Shown here piece by piece: positions 41,703 through 51,539 of a stretch of DNA of 64,000 nucleotides. The stretch spans positions 24,579 to 88,578 of the forward strand of contig CAJUCT010000003.1 in the NCBI GenBank assembly GCA_910585015.1. Direction: 5' to 3'. The number at the start of each line of letters is the position of its first letter. The stretch's first letter is position 1. The notes beneath the pieces are model-generated. The model saw only the letters and a program-made list of their open reading frames with translations, did not search any database and had not been told where the DNA came from. The DNA comes from an uncultured Acetatifactor sp. GTDB taxonomy: Bacteria; Bacillota; Clostridia; Lachnospirales; Lachnospiraceae. The position numbers and the translations under genes are program-made.

Positions 41703-42544
41703 TGGCGAAGCGTAAGCCGGAAGATCCACCAGCGGGGCTGGCGCCATGGATGGCTACATTCAGTGACCTGATGAATCTGCTGTTGTGCTTCTTCGTGCTG
41801 CTGTTCTCCATGTCTTCCATCAGCGAAGAGAAATATAACCAGTTTGTGGCATCCATGTCCTCTGCGTTTAGTATTTTGGACGGTGGAGCTACTGCCATTG
41901 GCGATGGTATACTGATCAGCAATGGTGTGAGCCAACTCAACGAATTGGATGAATACATCAATAGCACAGGTAAGAATGCGGACAGTGAAACGGACTCAGA
42001 CCAGTTTGAACAGTTTGATGCCGCCGGAGATGCTAAAGAGGAACTTTTCCAGATGGTGCAGGATGTTCTGGAGGAGGAAAATCTGAAGCAAAATGAAGAG
42101 ATGGCGGAGCGTATCTCAGAGGTTGTCAATGAGGCCAATTTAGGAGAGCAGATCGAAGTGAATTTTACTTCGGAGTACATTACACTGTCATTAAAGGGCG
42201 CTTTCCTGTTTGACTCAGGCAAGGCAGCGATTAAGGAGGAGGCTTTGCCCGCACTGGAGCGGGTGGGCGCAATTTTGGAGAGATATGCGGGAGGCGTCAT
42301 TGAGATTGAAGGGCATACGGACAATGTGCCCATGCATAATGCTCAATTTGCCAACAACAATGAATTGAGCAGTGCCAGGGCGTTATCCGTATTTGATTAT
42401 CTGGTAGACAATACCTCTCTTGATCCGGCCTTGATCAAGCATTCGGGCAGGGGAGAGTATGTGCCTGTGGCCGACAATGGGACAGATGCCGGCAGAGCCA
42501 AGAACAGAAGGGTTGAGATTAGAATTTACAATCCACCTGTTTAG
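41702..42544 (+). CDS. motB: Flagellar motor stator protein MotB
   Basis: MotB anchors the stator to peptidoglycan. The membrane helix carries the ion-binding aspartate (ATFSDLMNLLLCFFVLL). The C-terminal OmpA-like domain has IEIEGHTDNVPM and RALSVFDYLV. The start is ATG overlapping the motA stop. I cannot decide from sequence whether it uses protons or sodium. Confidence 0.96.
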   Translation: MAKRKPEDPPAGLAPWMATFSDLMNLLLCFFVLLFSMSSISEEKYNQFVASMSSAFSILDGGATAIGDGILISNGVSQLNELDEYINSTGKNADSETDSDQFEQFDAAGDAKEELFQMVQDVLEEENLKQNEEMAERISEVVNEANLGEQIEVNFTSEYITLSLKGAFLFDSGKAAIKEEALPALERVGAILERYAGGVIEIEGHTDNVPMHNAQFANNNELSSARALSVFDYLVDNTSLDPALIKHSGRGEYVPVADNGTDAGRAKNRRVEIRIYNPPV

Positions 42545-42572
42545 TATATAGAAGAAAGGGACGGTTTTAGCA

Positions 42573-43097
42573 ATGAAGAAGAATTTACTGTCAGTTTTAG
42601 TGCTGGCCCTTGTGCTGGTGAATGTGATCCTGTCAGCCGTGATGATGTTCAGCGTTTTGAGCACCAACAAGAAGACAGCGGCGCTGGTGAACAGCGTGAC
42701 ATCCATCCTGAACCTGGAACTTGATAAGCCCGGGACTGAGGAACAGCAGGAAGTACCTATGTCCGACCTGGCTTTCTGGAACCTGGAGGGTAAGATGACC
42801 ATTCCGTTGGCCAATGAGGAAGGCGATGAAAAGCCCCATTATCTAGTACTGGAGGGGATAGCTATTTCCATGAACACCAAGGAAAAGGGCTATAAGACCT
42901 ATGGTGAGGATGTGGCGGCCGGATCTTATGCCAGCGTGATCAAGGACGCGATCTCCAGTGTAGTTAGCGGGCATACCATTGAGGAATGCAGCAATAATTT
43001 TGAAGAGATCAGGGATGAGATTCTGGAGAGTGTGAAGGCTTTGTTTGACAAGGATTTCATTTATGGTGTGGCCATTAGCAACAGACAGGTACAGTAA
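42573..43097 (+). CDS. fliL: Flagellar basal body-associated protein FliL
   Basis: It is a single-pass membrane protein around the stators. The N-terminal helix (LLSVLVLALVLVNVILSAVM) and the periplasmic-type C-terminal FliL domain ending in KDFIYGVAISNRQVQ fit the family, and the position between motB and fliM is characteristic. The sequence is a diverged FliL, so identification relies partly on context. Confidence 0.85.
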   Translation: MKKNLLSVLVLALVLVNVILSAVMMFSVLSTNKKTAALVNSVTSILNLELDKPGTEEQQEVPMSDLAFWNLEGKMTIPLANEEGDEKPHYLVLEGIAISMNTKEKGYKTYGEDVAAGSYASVIKDAISSVVSGHTIEECSNNFEEIRDEILESVKALFDKDFIYGVAISNRQVQ

Positions 43098-43139
43098 TCG
43101 CCTCCGTCAGAAGGTAGAGAAGACTGGAGGTGAGAAGAT

Positions 43140-44120
43140 TTGGGCGAGGTATTATCGCAAAATGAAATAGATAACTTACTGGCAGCGTTGTCAGCTGGAG
43201 AACTGGATGTAGACCAGATACAGGACAAAGAGGAGAAACAGGTTAAAAATTATGATTTTAACCGACCAGCCAAGTTTTCCAAGGAACATCTGCGGACGCT
43301 GGAAATCATCTATGAGCATTATGGCAGGCTGATTTCCACTAATTTGCCGGTGTATCTGCGCAAGAATGTGCAGATTTCGGTATCCAGTTCCGAGACGGTT
43401 ACTTTTTCGGAATTCATCAATGCATTATCCAATCCGGTTATACTTGGGATATTGAATTTTCAACCCCTTAATGGTAACATTATTATAGAATTATCCACGA
43501 ATCTGGGTTATGCCATGATTGACCGAATGCTGGGAGGCAGCGGCGTACCTCTTGAGAAGAGCAGAGGCTTTTCGGAGATAGAGATGACCATTATCGAGAA
43601 GATGATGGTGCTGTTTACACAGTTAATGCGTGACCCCTGGAAAAATGTGTTAGAGATATCACCTATGCTGAGCAGATTGGAGACCAATCCGCAGTTTGCG
43701 CAGATAGTGACCCCCACGGATATGACGGCTATCGTCACGCTGAATATGAAAATCGGCGATGTGGAGGGATATATCAATATCTGTCTTCCCTTCCCTACGC
43801 TGGAAGACATCATGGATAAGCTGAATACCAAGTACTGGTATTCGACCATGCAGGAGAATCGGGATCAGAATTATGAGGAATACATCGAAGCCCTGATCCG
43901 CAAGGTAGACATACCTGTGAAAGCGGTTCTGGGTAAGAGCAGTATTTCCGTATCGGATTTTCTGGGTCTGCAGGTGGGGGATTGTATCCGGCTGAATACC
44001 AAGGTGGACAGCGAGATGGATGTATATGTGGGAAATATCAAAAAATTTACAGCGCTCCCCGGCGCAAGCAACGATGCCTATGCAGTGCGGGTTACCACGG
44101 TAATCCACGAGGAGGATTAG
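43140..44120 (+). CDS. fliM: Flagellar motor switch protein FliM
   Basis: FliM binds phosphorylated CheY and controls rotation direction. The N-terminal CheY-binding peptide is LSQNEIDNLLAAL. The middle domain has a GGSG motif near residue 134 (MLGGSGVPL), and the C-terminal SpoA domain has LQVGDCIRLNTKVDSEMDV. Translation starts at TTG with GGAGGTGA seven bases upstream. Length 326 is normal. Confidence 0.96.
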   Translation: MGEVLSQNEIDNLLAALSAGELDVDQIQDKEEKQVKNYDFNRPAKFSKEHLRTLEIIYEHYGRLISTNLPVYLRKNVQISVSSSETVTFSEFINALSNPVILGILNFQPLNGNIIIELSTNLGYAMIDRMLGGSGVPLEKSRGFSEIEMTIIEKMMVLFTQLMRDPWKNVLEISPMLSRLETNPQFAQIVTPTDMTAIVTLNMKIGDVEGYINICLPFPTLEDIMDKLNTKYWYSTMQENRDQNYEEYIEALIRKVDIPVKAVLGKSSISVSDFLGLQVGDCIRLNTKVDSEMDVYVGNIKKFTALPGASNDAYAVRVTTVIHEED

Positions 44121-44177
44121 CCAAGGCCAGGGGAAAGGTTTTGACAGGAAAAAAGAGCTGCCGTCAGGGGCAGCAGA

Positions 44178-45470
44178 ATGGAGGAAGACATGGATGGAGA
44201 TGGAATGCTGTCACAGGACGAGATCAATGCCCTGCTAAACGGTATGGATCTGTCTGCTGGTGATGAGAATGGCGACAATGTTCCAGCAGATTCCGGTTCC
44301 AGTAAAGCGGGCAATGATGCAGATTCTGTGGATGATAGCCTGTTGTCGGAGGTTGAAAAGGATGCGATTGGCGAAGTTGCCAATATCAGCATGGGTTCAT
44401 CGGCAACTACTCTTTATTCTTTGGTCAACAAAAAAGTGAATATCACTACTCCCGTAGTATCTCTGGCCAAGTGGAAGAACTTGCTTGACGAGTACGAGAG
44501 ACCCTGTGTATTTATACAGATTAAATATACCCAGGGATTGGATGGTACCAATATCCTGGTGCTGAAGGACAGGGATGTGAAGATTATCACAGACCTGATG
44601 ATGGGAGGCGATGGCACTAACGCAGGCGAAGGGGAGATCTCGGAACTGCATTTGAGCGCAATATCGGAAGCTATGAATCAGATGATGGGCGCGTCAGCTA
44701 CATCGTTATCTACCATGCTGGGTACCATGATTGATATCAGCCCGCCGAATGCTAATCTGCTGGATTTGACAGATTATGCGGACGGATCGGAATTGTCACC
44801 ATTTTTGGGTGGTACCTTTGTAAAAGTCAGATTTACTATGCAGATAGGAGACTTGGTGGACAGCAATATCATGCAGTTGTACCCCATTGAGTTTGCCAAG
44901 AGGATTGTGAACACCTTCATAGGTGTGCAGACGGGTGAGTTGTCGGAGCCCGCATCTGCACCCGCACCCGCTCCTACACCTGCATCTCAGCCCCAGCAGG
45001 GAATGCAGCCTCAGATGGGTATGAATCCTCAGATGATGGGGACGCAGTCTCAGATGGGTATGGATCCTCAGATGATGGGTATGCAGCCCCAGATGATGGG
45101 TATGCAGCCCCAGATGATGGGAATGCAGCCGCAAATGATGGGATATAATCCATATGGGCAGATGCCGATGCAGAACGTGAATGTCCAGCCGGCACAGTTC
45201 CAGAATTTCTCTGGAGATCTGAAGGCCATGACCAGCAACGAAAATATTGGGCTGATTATGGATGTGCCCTTGGAGGTTACCGTAGAACTGGGCAGAACCG
45301 TTAAATCGATTTCAGATATTTTGGATTTCGCACCGGGCACAATCATTGAACTTAACAGGATTGCCGGTGAGCCAATAGATGTACTGGTAAACGGAAAGTT
45401 TGTAGCAAAGGGCGAAGTCGTAGTGATAGAGGAGTGTTTCGGCATCAAGGTTACCGAAATAGTCAAATAA
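44178..45470 (+). CDS. fliY: Motor switch phosphatase FliY (CheC-FliN fusion)
   Basis: It is a C-ring component and CheY-phosphate phosphatase of Gram-positive type. The first residues (MLSQDEINALLNGMD) are a CheY-binding peptide. Two intact CheC active-site motifs follow (DAIGEVAN and SAISEAMN). A Met/Gln/Pro linker (about residues 255-330, repeated MMGMQPQ) joins the C-terminal FliN/SpoA domain (MDVPLEVTVELGRTVKSISD). The start at 44178 has AGGGG seven bases upstream; ATG at 44190 is an alternative. Confidence 0.93.
   Translation: MEEDMDGDGMLSQDEINALLNGMDLSAGDENGDNVPADSGSSKAGNDADSVDDSLLSEVEKDAIGEVANISMGSSATTLYSLVNKKVNITTPVVSLAKWKNLLDEYERPCVFIQIKYTQGLDGTNILVLKDRDVKIITDLMMGGDGTNAGEGEISELHLSAISEAMNQMMGASATSLSTMLGTMIDISPPNANLLDLTDYADGSELSPFLGGTFVKVRFTMQIGDLVDSNIMQLYPIEFAKRIVNTFIGVQTGELSEPASAPAPAPTPASQPQQGMQPQMGMNPQMMGTQSQMGMDPQMMGMQPQMMGMQPQMMGMQPQMMGYNPYGQMPMQNVNVQPAQFQNFSGDLKAMTSNENIGLIMDVPLEVTVELGRTVKSISDILDFAPGTIIELNRIAGEPIDVLVNGKFVAKGEVVVIEECFGIKVTEIVK
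44992..45146 (+). repeat. 21-bp repeats encoding the Met/Gln/Pro linker of FliY
   Basis: Near-identical units around ATGATGGGTATGCAGCCCCA encode MMGMQPQ repeats. The last three are almost identical, pointing to recent expansion. The linker separates the CheC-like and FliN-like parts. Confidence 0.8.
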
Positions 45471-45500
45471 GCAAAGATATCACAGAAAATGGAGGAAGAT

Positions 45501-45863
45501 ATGGCAAAAAATATTTTGATTTGTGACGACGCAGCGTTCATGAGGATGATGATCAAGGATATCCTGAGTAAGAATGGCTATAATGTAGTTGGAGAAGCCG
45601 AGAACGGTGCCAAGGCAGTTGAGAAGTATGCGGAACTGAAGCCCGACCTGGTACTGATGGATATCACCATGCCTGAGATGGATGGCATCGCCGCTTTGAA
45701 GTCAATAAAGTCTTCTGATCCCGGCGCTACAGTGATTATGTGTTCCGCTATGGGCCAGCAGGCTATGGTTATTGAGTCCATACAGGCAGGGGCTAAGGAT
45801 TTTATCGTAAAGCCCTTCCAGGCGGATCGTGTTATCGAGGCTGTTAAGAAGGTTGTGGGCTAA
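45501..45863 (+). CDS. cheY: Chemotaxis response regulator CheY
   Basis: It is a single receiver domain of 120 residues. The acidic pocket is CDDAAF, the phosphoacceptor is Asp54 (LVLMDITMPEMDG), with a switch serine in VIMCSAMG and lysine in IVKPF. CheA phosphorylates it and it binds FliM. The ATG at 45501 has GGAGG five bases upstream; another in-frame ATG at 45489 would add MEED. It overlaps fliO by one base. Confidence 0.95.
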   Translation: MAKNILICDDAAFMRMMIKDILSKNGYNVVGEAENGAKAVEKYAELKPDLVLMDITMPEMDGIAALKSIKSSDPGATVIMCSAMGQQAMVIESIQAGAKDFIVKPFQADRVIEAVKKVVG

Positions 45864-46276
45864 TGCTGCTTACAGGTGTGGACGGTTATGTGCAGTTGAT
45901 CACTGTGTTGGTGATTTTTGTTGTTGTGCTGGCAATTACAGCGGTTGTAACCAAATATATTGCCCGATATCAGAAAGCACAGGGGGCCGGGAGCAATATT
46001 GAGGTGCTGGAGACTGCTCAAATTGCTGCAGGCAAATACATTCAGCTGGTACGGCTTGGGGGTACTTATGCCGCCATTGCCGTATGCAAGGACACGGTGA
46101 GCATGTTATGTCAGATTCCTGAAGAACAACTCGCTAAGAGGGAACAAGCAGGAGAGCCGGGGGTGAAATTTAAGGAACTTTTGGGCAGTATGCTGCACCG
46201 GGAGTCGGCCTTACAGCACCAGAGTGACGAGTTACAGAAGCCGGAGGGAGAACAGACGGATGGCTTTGACCGATAA
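45863..46276 (+). CDS. fliO: Flagellar biosynthetic protein FliO
   Basis: It is a small membrane protein needed for FliP assembly. It has one N-terminal helix (about residues 10-32), then a cytoplasmic beta-rich FliO domain (IEVLETAQIAAGKYIQLVRL) and a polar tail. At 137 residues, placed immediately before fliP, it fits FliO/FliZ. It overlaps the fliP start by 17 bases. Confidence 0.88.
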   Translation: MLLTGVDGYVQLITVLVIFVVVLAITAVVTKYIARYQKAQGAGSNIEVLETAQIAAGKYIQLVRLGGTYAAIAVCKDTVSMLCQIPEEQLAKREQAGEPGVKFKELLGSMLHRESALQHQSDELQKPEGEQTDGFDR

Positions 46277-47141
46277 CTATAATGACAACAAGAGGAAAAG
46301 GAATATCCTGCATTTAATATGCCTGCTGATTACGGTAGGCATATTGTGTATTCATACTCCCATTATCGCTTACGCCACAGAGGATCAGGATCCTGGATCC
46401 ACAGAGGAGAGTACGATCCGATATGGGGCAGGAGAGATTCAGACACCGGAAGAACTGGGAGAACTGAACGTACAGAACAGTTTCAATATTACTGTTAATA
46501 ATGGAAACGGGCAAGTCAACGGTATGTTGAGGATCTTGATTATCCTGACGCTGATTGCGCTGGCCCCTACGCTGCTGCTCATGCTGACAGCATATACCCG
46601 GATAATAATAGTACTGCATTTTACCAGGGCGGCCCTGAATACGCAGACGGTGCCTCCCAACCAGGTATTGATTGGGATTGCCCTGTTTTTGACGCTTTTT
46701 ATTATGCAGCCTACCTTAGAGCGGGTATACAATGAGGCTCTTGTGCCTCTTGACGAAGGGCGTATCACGCAGGAGGAAGCCTTTGAGGCAGGGATTCAGC
46801 CTTTCAGGGAGTTTATGTATGGGGAGACGCTGACCCAAGATGTGGATCTGTTCATGGATATCGCCGGACAACAGTGGGACGGGGAAACGCTGAGCGCCAT
46901 TCCCATCTCCATATTGATTCCCAGCTTTATCATCGGAGAATTGCGGCAGGCGTTTTTTATGGGATTTATCATATATATTCCTTTTATCGTCATTGATATG
47001 GTAGTGGCTTCCACCCTGATGAGTATGGGTATGATGATGCTGCCGCCTACAATAATTTCCATGCCCTTTAAGATTTTGCTTTTTGTGTTGGCGGACGGAT
47101 GGAGTCTGGTGATTATGAACCTGGTGGAAACGTTTTATTAG
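46260..47141 (+). CDS. fliP: Flagellar export gate protein FliP
   Basis: FliP is the main pore subunit of the export gate. An N-terminal signal-like helix (ICLLITVGILCIHTPIIAYA) is followed by the family blocks TAYTRIIIVLHFTRAALNTQ, PPNQVLIGIALFLTLFIM and LMSMGMMMLPPTIISMPFK. The start at 46260 follows GGAGGGAG; an in-frame ATG at 46224 would enlarge the overlap with fliO. Confidence 0.95.
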   Translation: MALTDNYNDNKRKRNILHLICLLITVGILCIHTPIIAYATEDQDPGSTEESTIRYGAGEIQTPEELGELNVQNSFNITVNNGNGQVNGMLRILIILTLIALAPTLLLMLTAYTRIIIVLHFTRAALNTQTVPPNQVLIGIALFLTLFIMQPTLERVYNEALVPLDEGRITQEEAFEAGIQPFREFMYGETLTQDVDLFMDIAGQQWDGETLSAIPISILIPSFIIGELRQAFFMGFIIYIPFIVIDMVVASTLMSMGMMMLPPTIISMPFKILLFVLADGWSLVIMNLVETFY

Positions 47142-47170
47142 TTATGAAAAGATAGAGGAGTGTGGTATAT

Positions 47171-47443
47171 ATGACAGTGGAAGGTGTGGCGGAGATTGCG
47201 GGCAGGGCTTTGACCATAATTATCAAGGTATCCATGCCTGTACTGCTGGTATCGCTGTGTATTGGTCTGCTGGTCAGCATTTTCCAGACTGTGACTTCCA
47301 TACAGGAGCAGACGCTGACCTTTGTGCCTAAGATTATAGGCATATTCGTGGCGCTGATAATTCTGGGGCCCTGGATGATGAATTCCCTGGTGGAATTTAT
47401 GACACAGCTGTGGTCCAATTTCAGCTTGTATGTCAGCGGGTGA
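47171..47443 (+). CDS. fliQ: Flagellar export gate protein FliQ
   Basis: This 90-residue protein has two membrane helices (about 14-38 and 52-74). Conserved blocks are LLVSLCIGLLVSIFQTVTSI and QEQTLTFVPKI. It sits between fliP and fliR as always. The ATG at 47171 gives the family length; a GTG at 47162 is less likely. Confidence 0.94.
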   Translation: MTVEGVAEIAGRALTIIIKVSMPVLLVSLCIGLLVSIFQTVTSIQEQTLTFVPKIIGIFVALIILGPWMMNSLVEFMTQLWSNFSLYVSG

Positions 47444-47448
47444 GGTAG

Positions 47449-48231
47449 ATGATTGAGTTCTCTTTCTCCATGTACGATTTAGAATATTTTCTGCTGATTC
47501 TGACTCGAGTGAGTTGCTTTGTCTTTGTGGCGCCGTTTTTCAGTCTGAACAACACGCCCCGGCATGTGAGGGTAGCTCTGTCGGTATTTACGGCAGTTCT
47601 CTTGTATCAGACGCTGACTCCGGTTCCCGCCGTGGAGTACCAGACTATTGCCGGCTACTCTGCGATTGTGCTTAAGGAGGCCATAGTCGGTCTGATGTTT
47701 GGATTGGGAACCAGCATGTGCAGTGCGATTGTGAATTTCGCAGGACATATAGCGGATATGGAAACCGGTTTGTCCATGGTGACGCTGATGGATCCGGCCA
47801 CCAGGGAGAGTACGAGTATCACAGGTGTATATTACCAGTATGTGGTGATGCTGATGTTGATTGTCAGCGGCATGTATCGGTATCTTTTCGGCGCGCTGGC
47901 GGATACCTTTGTATTGATTCCGGTAAACGGGGCCATATTTCAGATGGATTCGCTGATGGTTTCCGTGGTTAAGTTCCTGTCGAATTACATCATCATTGGA
48001 TTTCGAATTTGTCTGCCTATTTTCTGTGTGATCCTGATGCTGAATGCCATTCTGGGTGTGCTGGCCAAGGTGTCTCCCCAGATGAATATGTTTGCCGTGG
48101 GTATTCAGCTTAAGATTTTGGTAGGGCTATCGGTGCTACTTCTTTCGGCCAGCATGCTGCCGGACGCGGCGAATTTTATTTTCCAGCAGATGAAGGAGAC
48201 TATTGCAGCCATAGTGGGAGGCATGATGTGA
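47449..48231 (+). CDS. fliR: Flagellar export gate protein FliR
   Basis: It is a membrane protein of 260 residues with about six helices that completes the FliPQR pore. It begins five bases after fliQ and its stop overlaps the GTG start of flhB. Recognisable parts include TRVSCFVFVAPFFSLNN, the VLKEAIVGLMFGLG block and QLKILVGLSVLLLSASMLP. Confidence 0.94.
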   Translation: MIEFSFSMYDLEYFLLILTRVSCFVFVAPFFSLNNTPRHVRVALSVFTAVLLYQTLTPVPAVEYQTIAGYSAIVLKEAIVGLMFGLGTSMCSAIVNFAGHIADMETGLSMVTLMDPATRESTSITGVYYQYVVMLMLIVSGMYRYLFGALADTFVLIPVNGAIFQMDSLMVSVVKFLSNYIIIGFRICLPIFCVILMLNAILGVLAKVSPQMNMFAVGIQLKILVGLSVLLLSASMLPDAANFIFQQMKETIAAIVGGMM

Positions 48232-49340
48232 TACTACAGTATAATCTTCAGTTCTTTGCCAAAGATGGACCGGGCGGCGAGAGAACAGAGCCTGCTACCG
48301 AGAAAAAGCTGAGCGATGCCAGAAAAGAGGGACAGGTAGCTAAGAGCAAGGAAATCGCCAATTGTATGGGGATTTTGAGCTTGTTTCTGATTTTGAAGTT
48401 CTATGTGGGAACTATGGGCACTCGTCTGTTGGAGATGTTTCAGGGGGTTTACAATAATATTCCCGGAACGCTGATCTTCTGGGAAGGCAACATGCCCCAG
48501 GACGAGATGAGGGTGCTGTTTAACCAGATGATGGTGAATGTGCTGCTTATCATTCTGCCGATTCTGCTGATTGGCTATGTAGTGGCTTTCGTGTGTGATG
48601 TGGCCCAGGTGAAGTGGAAGCTGTCGGGCAAACCGCTGAGACCTAAATTCAGCAAGTTAAATCCTTTGAAGGGTATTAAAAAAATTGTATCTGTAAATGC
48701 CTTGGTGGAACTCTTCAAAGCAATTTTAAAGATAGTATTGATACTCTATATTACTTATACCTTTCTTAAAGATAAAGTAATATTGCTATATTCTCTATAT
48801 GACATGCCGCTGATGCAGGCTCTGTCTTTAGCGGCGGAGACGGTAACAGATCTGGGTATCCGAATCGCTGCGGTTTACATGGTGATTGCCCTGGCGGATT
48901 ATATCTACCAGAAGTTTAAATTTAAGCAGGATATGCGCATGACTAAGCAGGAGATTAAGGATGAGTACAAGCAGGCGGAGGGAGATCCCCAGGTCAAGGG
49001 AAAAATCCGTCGGAAAATGCAGGAAGCTTCTCAGCGCCGTATGATGCAGAATCTGCCCCGGGCGGATGTGGTTATTACCAACCCCACCCATTTTGCGGTT
49101 GCCATCCGGTATGACCCGGATGAGGCGGACGCGCCGGTGGTGCTGGCGAAAGGATCGGATCATCTGGCGGCCAAGATCAAGGAGATTGCCAGAGAGAACA
49201 ATATCGAGATCGTTGAAAACAAGCCTCTGGCGAGGATGCTCTATGCTAATGTGGAAGTGGGGCAGGCGGTGCCGCCGGAGTTGTATCAGGCGGTGGCGGA
49301 GGTGCTTGCTTTTGTATATCAATTACAGGGAAAGATTTAA
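48228..49340 (+). CDS. flhB: Flagellar export switch protein FlhB
   Basis: FlhB sets substrate specificity of the export gate. The N-terminal GERTEPATEKKLSDARKEGQ motif, four membrane helices and the autocleavage site NPTH (in VVITNPTHFAVAIRY) are intact. Translation begins at GTG overlapping the fliR stop. The 370-residue length is normal. Together with FliK it controls the switch from hook to filament export. Confidence 0.95.
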   Translation: MILQYNLQFFAKDGPGGERTEPATEKKLSDARKEGQVAKSKEIANCMGILSLFLILKFYVGTMGTRLLEMFQGVYNNIPGTLIFWEGNMPQDEMRVLFNQMMVNVLLIILPILLIGYVVAFVCDVAQVKWKLSGKPLRPKFSKLNPLKGIKKIVSVNALVELFKAILKIVLILYITYTFLKDKVILLYSLYDMPLMQALSLAAETVTDLGIRIAAVYMVIALADYIYQKFKFKQDMRMTKQEIKDEYKQAEGDPQVKGKIRRKMQEASQRRMMQNLPRADVVITNPTHFAVAIRYDPDEADAPVVLAKGSDHLAAKIKEIARENNIEIVENKPLARMLYANVEVGQAVPPELYQAVAEVLAFVYQLQGKI

Positions 49341-49484
49341 CTCTTTGTGTGGAACTTCAAACAGCGTATTCCCGGACAACGCATTGTTTCAGAAATGGTC
49401 GCTTGGGCGTCCGTTTCTTGTGTGCCATATCTGTGCGCTGGCCAGCAATATGCAGAACTTATATTAGGAAAGGAGGAGCCAGAT

Positions 49485-51539
49485 TTGAATATTAATATTA
49501 CAAAGTTGTCAAGAACAGATGCCATAGTGGCCATTTATATTCTGGTGGCTTTCCTGATGTTTATCATCCCGCTGCCTTCCTGGCTGCTGGATATATTTAT
49601 GGCGTTTAATATTGCCATTGCGTTTACGGTTCTGTTTGTATGTATGTTTACTAAGGAAGTGCTGGATCTGTCCTATTTCCCCACAATCCTGCTCTTCACC
49701 ACCATATTCCGTATCGCCATGAACGTTTCGTCCACCAGGCTGATCCTGAAAACCGGCACATCCGGTAATGTGGTAAAGACCTTTGGCGAGTTTGTGGGCG
49801 GCGGAGATTTGATCATAGGAGCTATCATTTTCATCATTTTGATTTTGATACAGTTTCTGGTAATCAACAAAGGTTCCGAGCGTGTGGCGGAGGTGACGGC
49901 GAGATTTACCCTGGACGCCATGCCCGGTAAGCAGATGGCCATAGACGCAGACTTAAACACCGGCGCTATCACCGACGAGGAGGCAAAGGAGCGGCGTGAC
50001 AAGATCCAGCTGGAATCCAGCTTCTTCGGTTCAATGGATGGTGCCGTGAAGTATGTTAAAGGTGATGCCATAGCGGGGCTGCTGCTGACGGCCATCAACC
50101 TCATCGGCGGTATAGCTATGGGTGTGCTGCGGAGCGGCATGGACATAGGCGGCGCGCTGGATAACTACGGCATCCTGACCATCGGCGACGGCCTGGTGAG
50201 CCAGATTCCTTCCCTGCTGATCTCCCTGTCTACAGGTATTCTGGTGACCAAGGGCGGCAAGGAGGCGGAGTTTGGTCCGGTTATTATCAGGCAGCTTTTC
50301 GGTATTCCCAAGGTAATGTATTTTGTAGGGGCTACCCTGTCTGTTCTGGGCTTTGCAACAGATTTGAACACCATATTATTTGTGGGGATGGGGCTGTTGT
50401 TTGTGGTGGGAGGCCGGGGCATTGCCGCCAATCTGGAGACGACGGCCACCGAGACCATCGTGGACACAGAGGAGGCGGCCGCGGAGGAGATCCGTCAGCC
50501 GGAGAATGTGAACAGTCTGCTGCAGGTGGATCCTATCGAGTTGGAGTTTGGTTACGGTATTATCCCTCTGGCGGATGTGAACCAGGGCGGCGACCTGCTG
50601 GACCGGGTGGTGATGATCCGGCGGCAGATGGCGCTGGAACTTGGTACCGTGGTACCTATTATCAGACTGCGTGATAACATCCAGTTGAATCCCAACCAGT
50701 ATATTATCAAGGTGAAGGGCATACAAGTCAGCGAAGGCGAGATCCTATTTGATCATTATATGGCCATGAACCCCGGGTATGTGGAGGAAGAGATCACAGG
50801 CATTCCTACTTTTGAACCCTCATTTCATCTGCCGGCTATCTGGATTACGGAGGGGCAGCGGGAGAGGGCCGAGAGTCTGGGATACACGGTGGTGGATCCG
50901 CCCTCTATCATAGCCACTCATCTGACGGAGATTATCAGGCAGTACATCTCGGAACTGCTGACCAGGCAGGATGTGCAGAACCTGATCAACAATATGAAAG
51001 AGACCAATCCCACTTTGGTGGAGGAACTGGTTCCCAAGCTTCTGGGCATCGGCGAGATTCAGAAAGTCCTGCAGAATCTTCTCAGGGAGGGGATTTCCAT
51101 CAGGGATATGTTGACCATCATGGAAACTCTTGCAGACTATGGAACTACCACCAGAGATACGGACGTGCTCACTGAATATGTGCGGCAGAGCTTGAAGCGG
51201 GCTATATCCCGGAGGTTTTTCCCTCTCAATGAGACCAGCAGCGTAGTGACGCTGGATCCTAAGATTGAACAGGAGATTATGGGCAGCGTCAAGCAGACAG
51301 AGACGGGCGCGTATCTGAATCTGGATCCTGCCCGTTCCAAGGCCATATTAAATTCGGTGGGGAATGAGATACAGAAGCTGGAGAACCTTGGGAAAAGCCC
51401 GATTATTATTACCTCCCCCATTGTCAGAATGTATTTTAAGCGTCTGACGGAGGATTATTATAAGGAACTGATCGTGGTATCCTACAACGAGATCGAATCA
51501 GATATTGAATTACAGTCAGTTGGGATGGTGACGGCATAA
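49485..51539 (+). CDS. flhA: Flagellar export gate protein FlhA
   Basis: FlhA forms the nonameric export channel. About eight N-terminal helices include the conserved FHIPEP-type loop (ERVAEVTARFTLDAMPGKQM). The cytoplasmic half carries the family stretch VPIIRLRDNIQLNPNQYIIK and later blocks to the end. TTG at 49485 follows AGGAGG at ideal distance and gives 684 residues, the family norm; the open frame further upstream is an intergenic stretch containing a repeat fragment (GCAATATGC at 49445). It overlaps flhF by one base. Confidence 0.95.
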   Translation: MNINITKLSRTDAIVAIYILVAFLMFIIPLPSWLLDIFMAFNIAIAFTVLFVCMFTKEVLDLSYFPTILLFTTIFRIAMNVSSTRLILKTGTSGNVVKTFGEFVGGGDLIIGAIIFIILILIQFLVINKGSERVAEVTARFTLDAMPGKQMAIDADLNTGAITDEEAKERRDKIQLESSFFGSMDGAVKYVKGDAIAGLLLTAINLIGGIAMGVLRSGMDIGGALDNYGILTIGDGLVSQIPSLLISLSTGILVTKGGKEAEFGPVIIRQLFGIPKVMYFVGATLSVLGFATDLNTILFVGMGLLFVVGGRGIAANLETTATETIVDTEEAAAEEIRQPENVNSLLQVDPIELEFGYGIIPLADVNQGGDLLDRVVMIRRQMALELGTVVPIIRLRDNIQLNPNQYIIKVKGIQVSEGEILFDHYMAMNPGYVEEEITGIPTFEPSFHLPAIWITEGQRERAESLGYTVVDPPSIIATHLTEIIRQYISELLTRQDVQNLINNMKETNPTLVEELVPKLLGIGEIQKVLQNLLREGISIRDMLTIMETLADYGTTTRDTDVLTEYVRQSLKRAISRRFFPLNETSSVVTLDPKIEQEIMGSVKQTETGAYLNLDPARSKAILNSVGNEIQKLENLGKSPIIITSPIVRMYFKRLTEDYYKELIVVSYNEIESDIELQSVGMVTA

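Noticed and set aside
49347..49484. N-terminal extension of flhA
   Set aside because: It lacks family similarity and contains a dispersed repeat core; the TTG at 49485 has an ideal ribosome site and gives the usual FlhA length.
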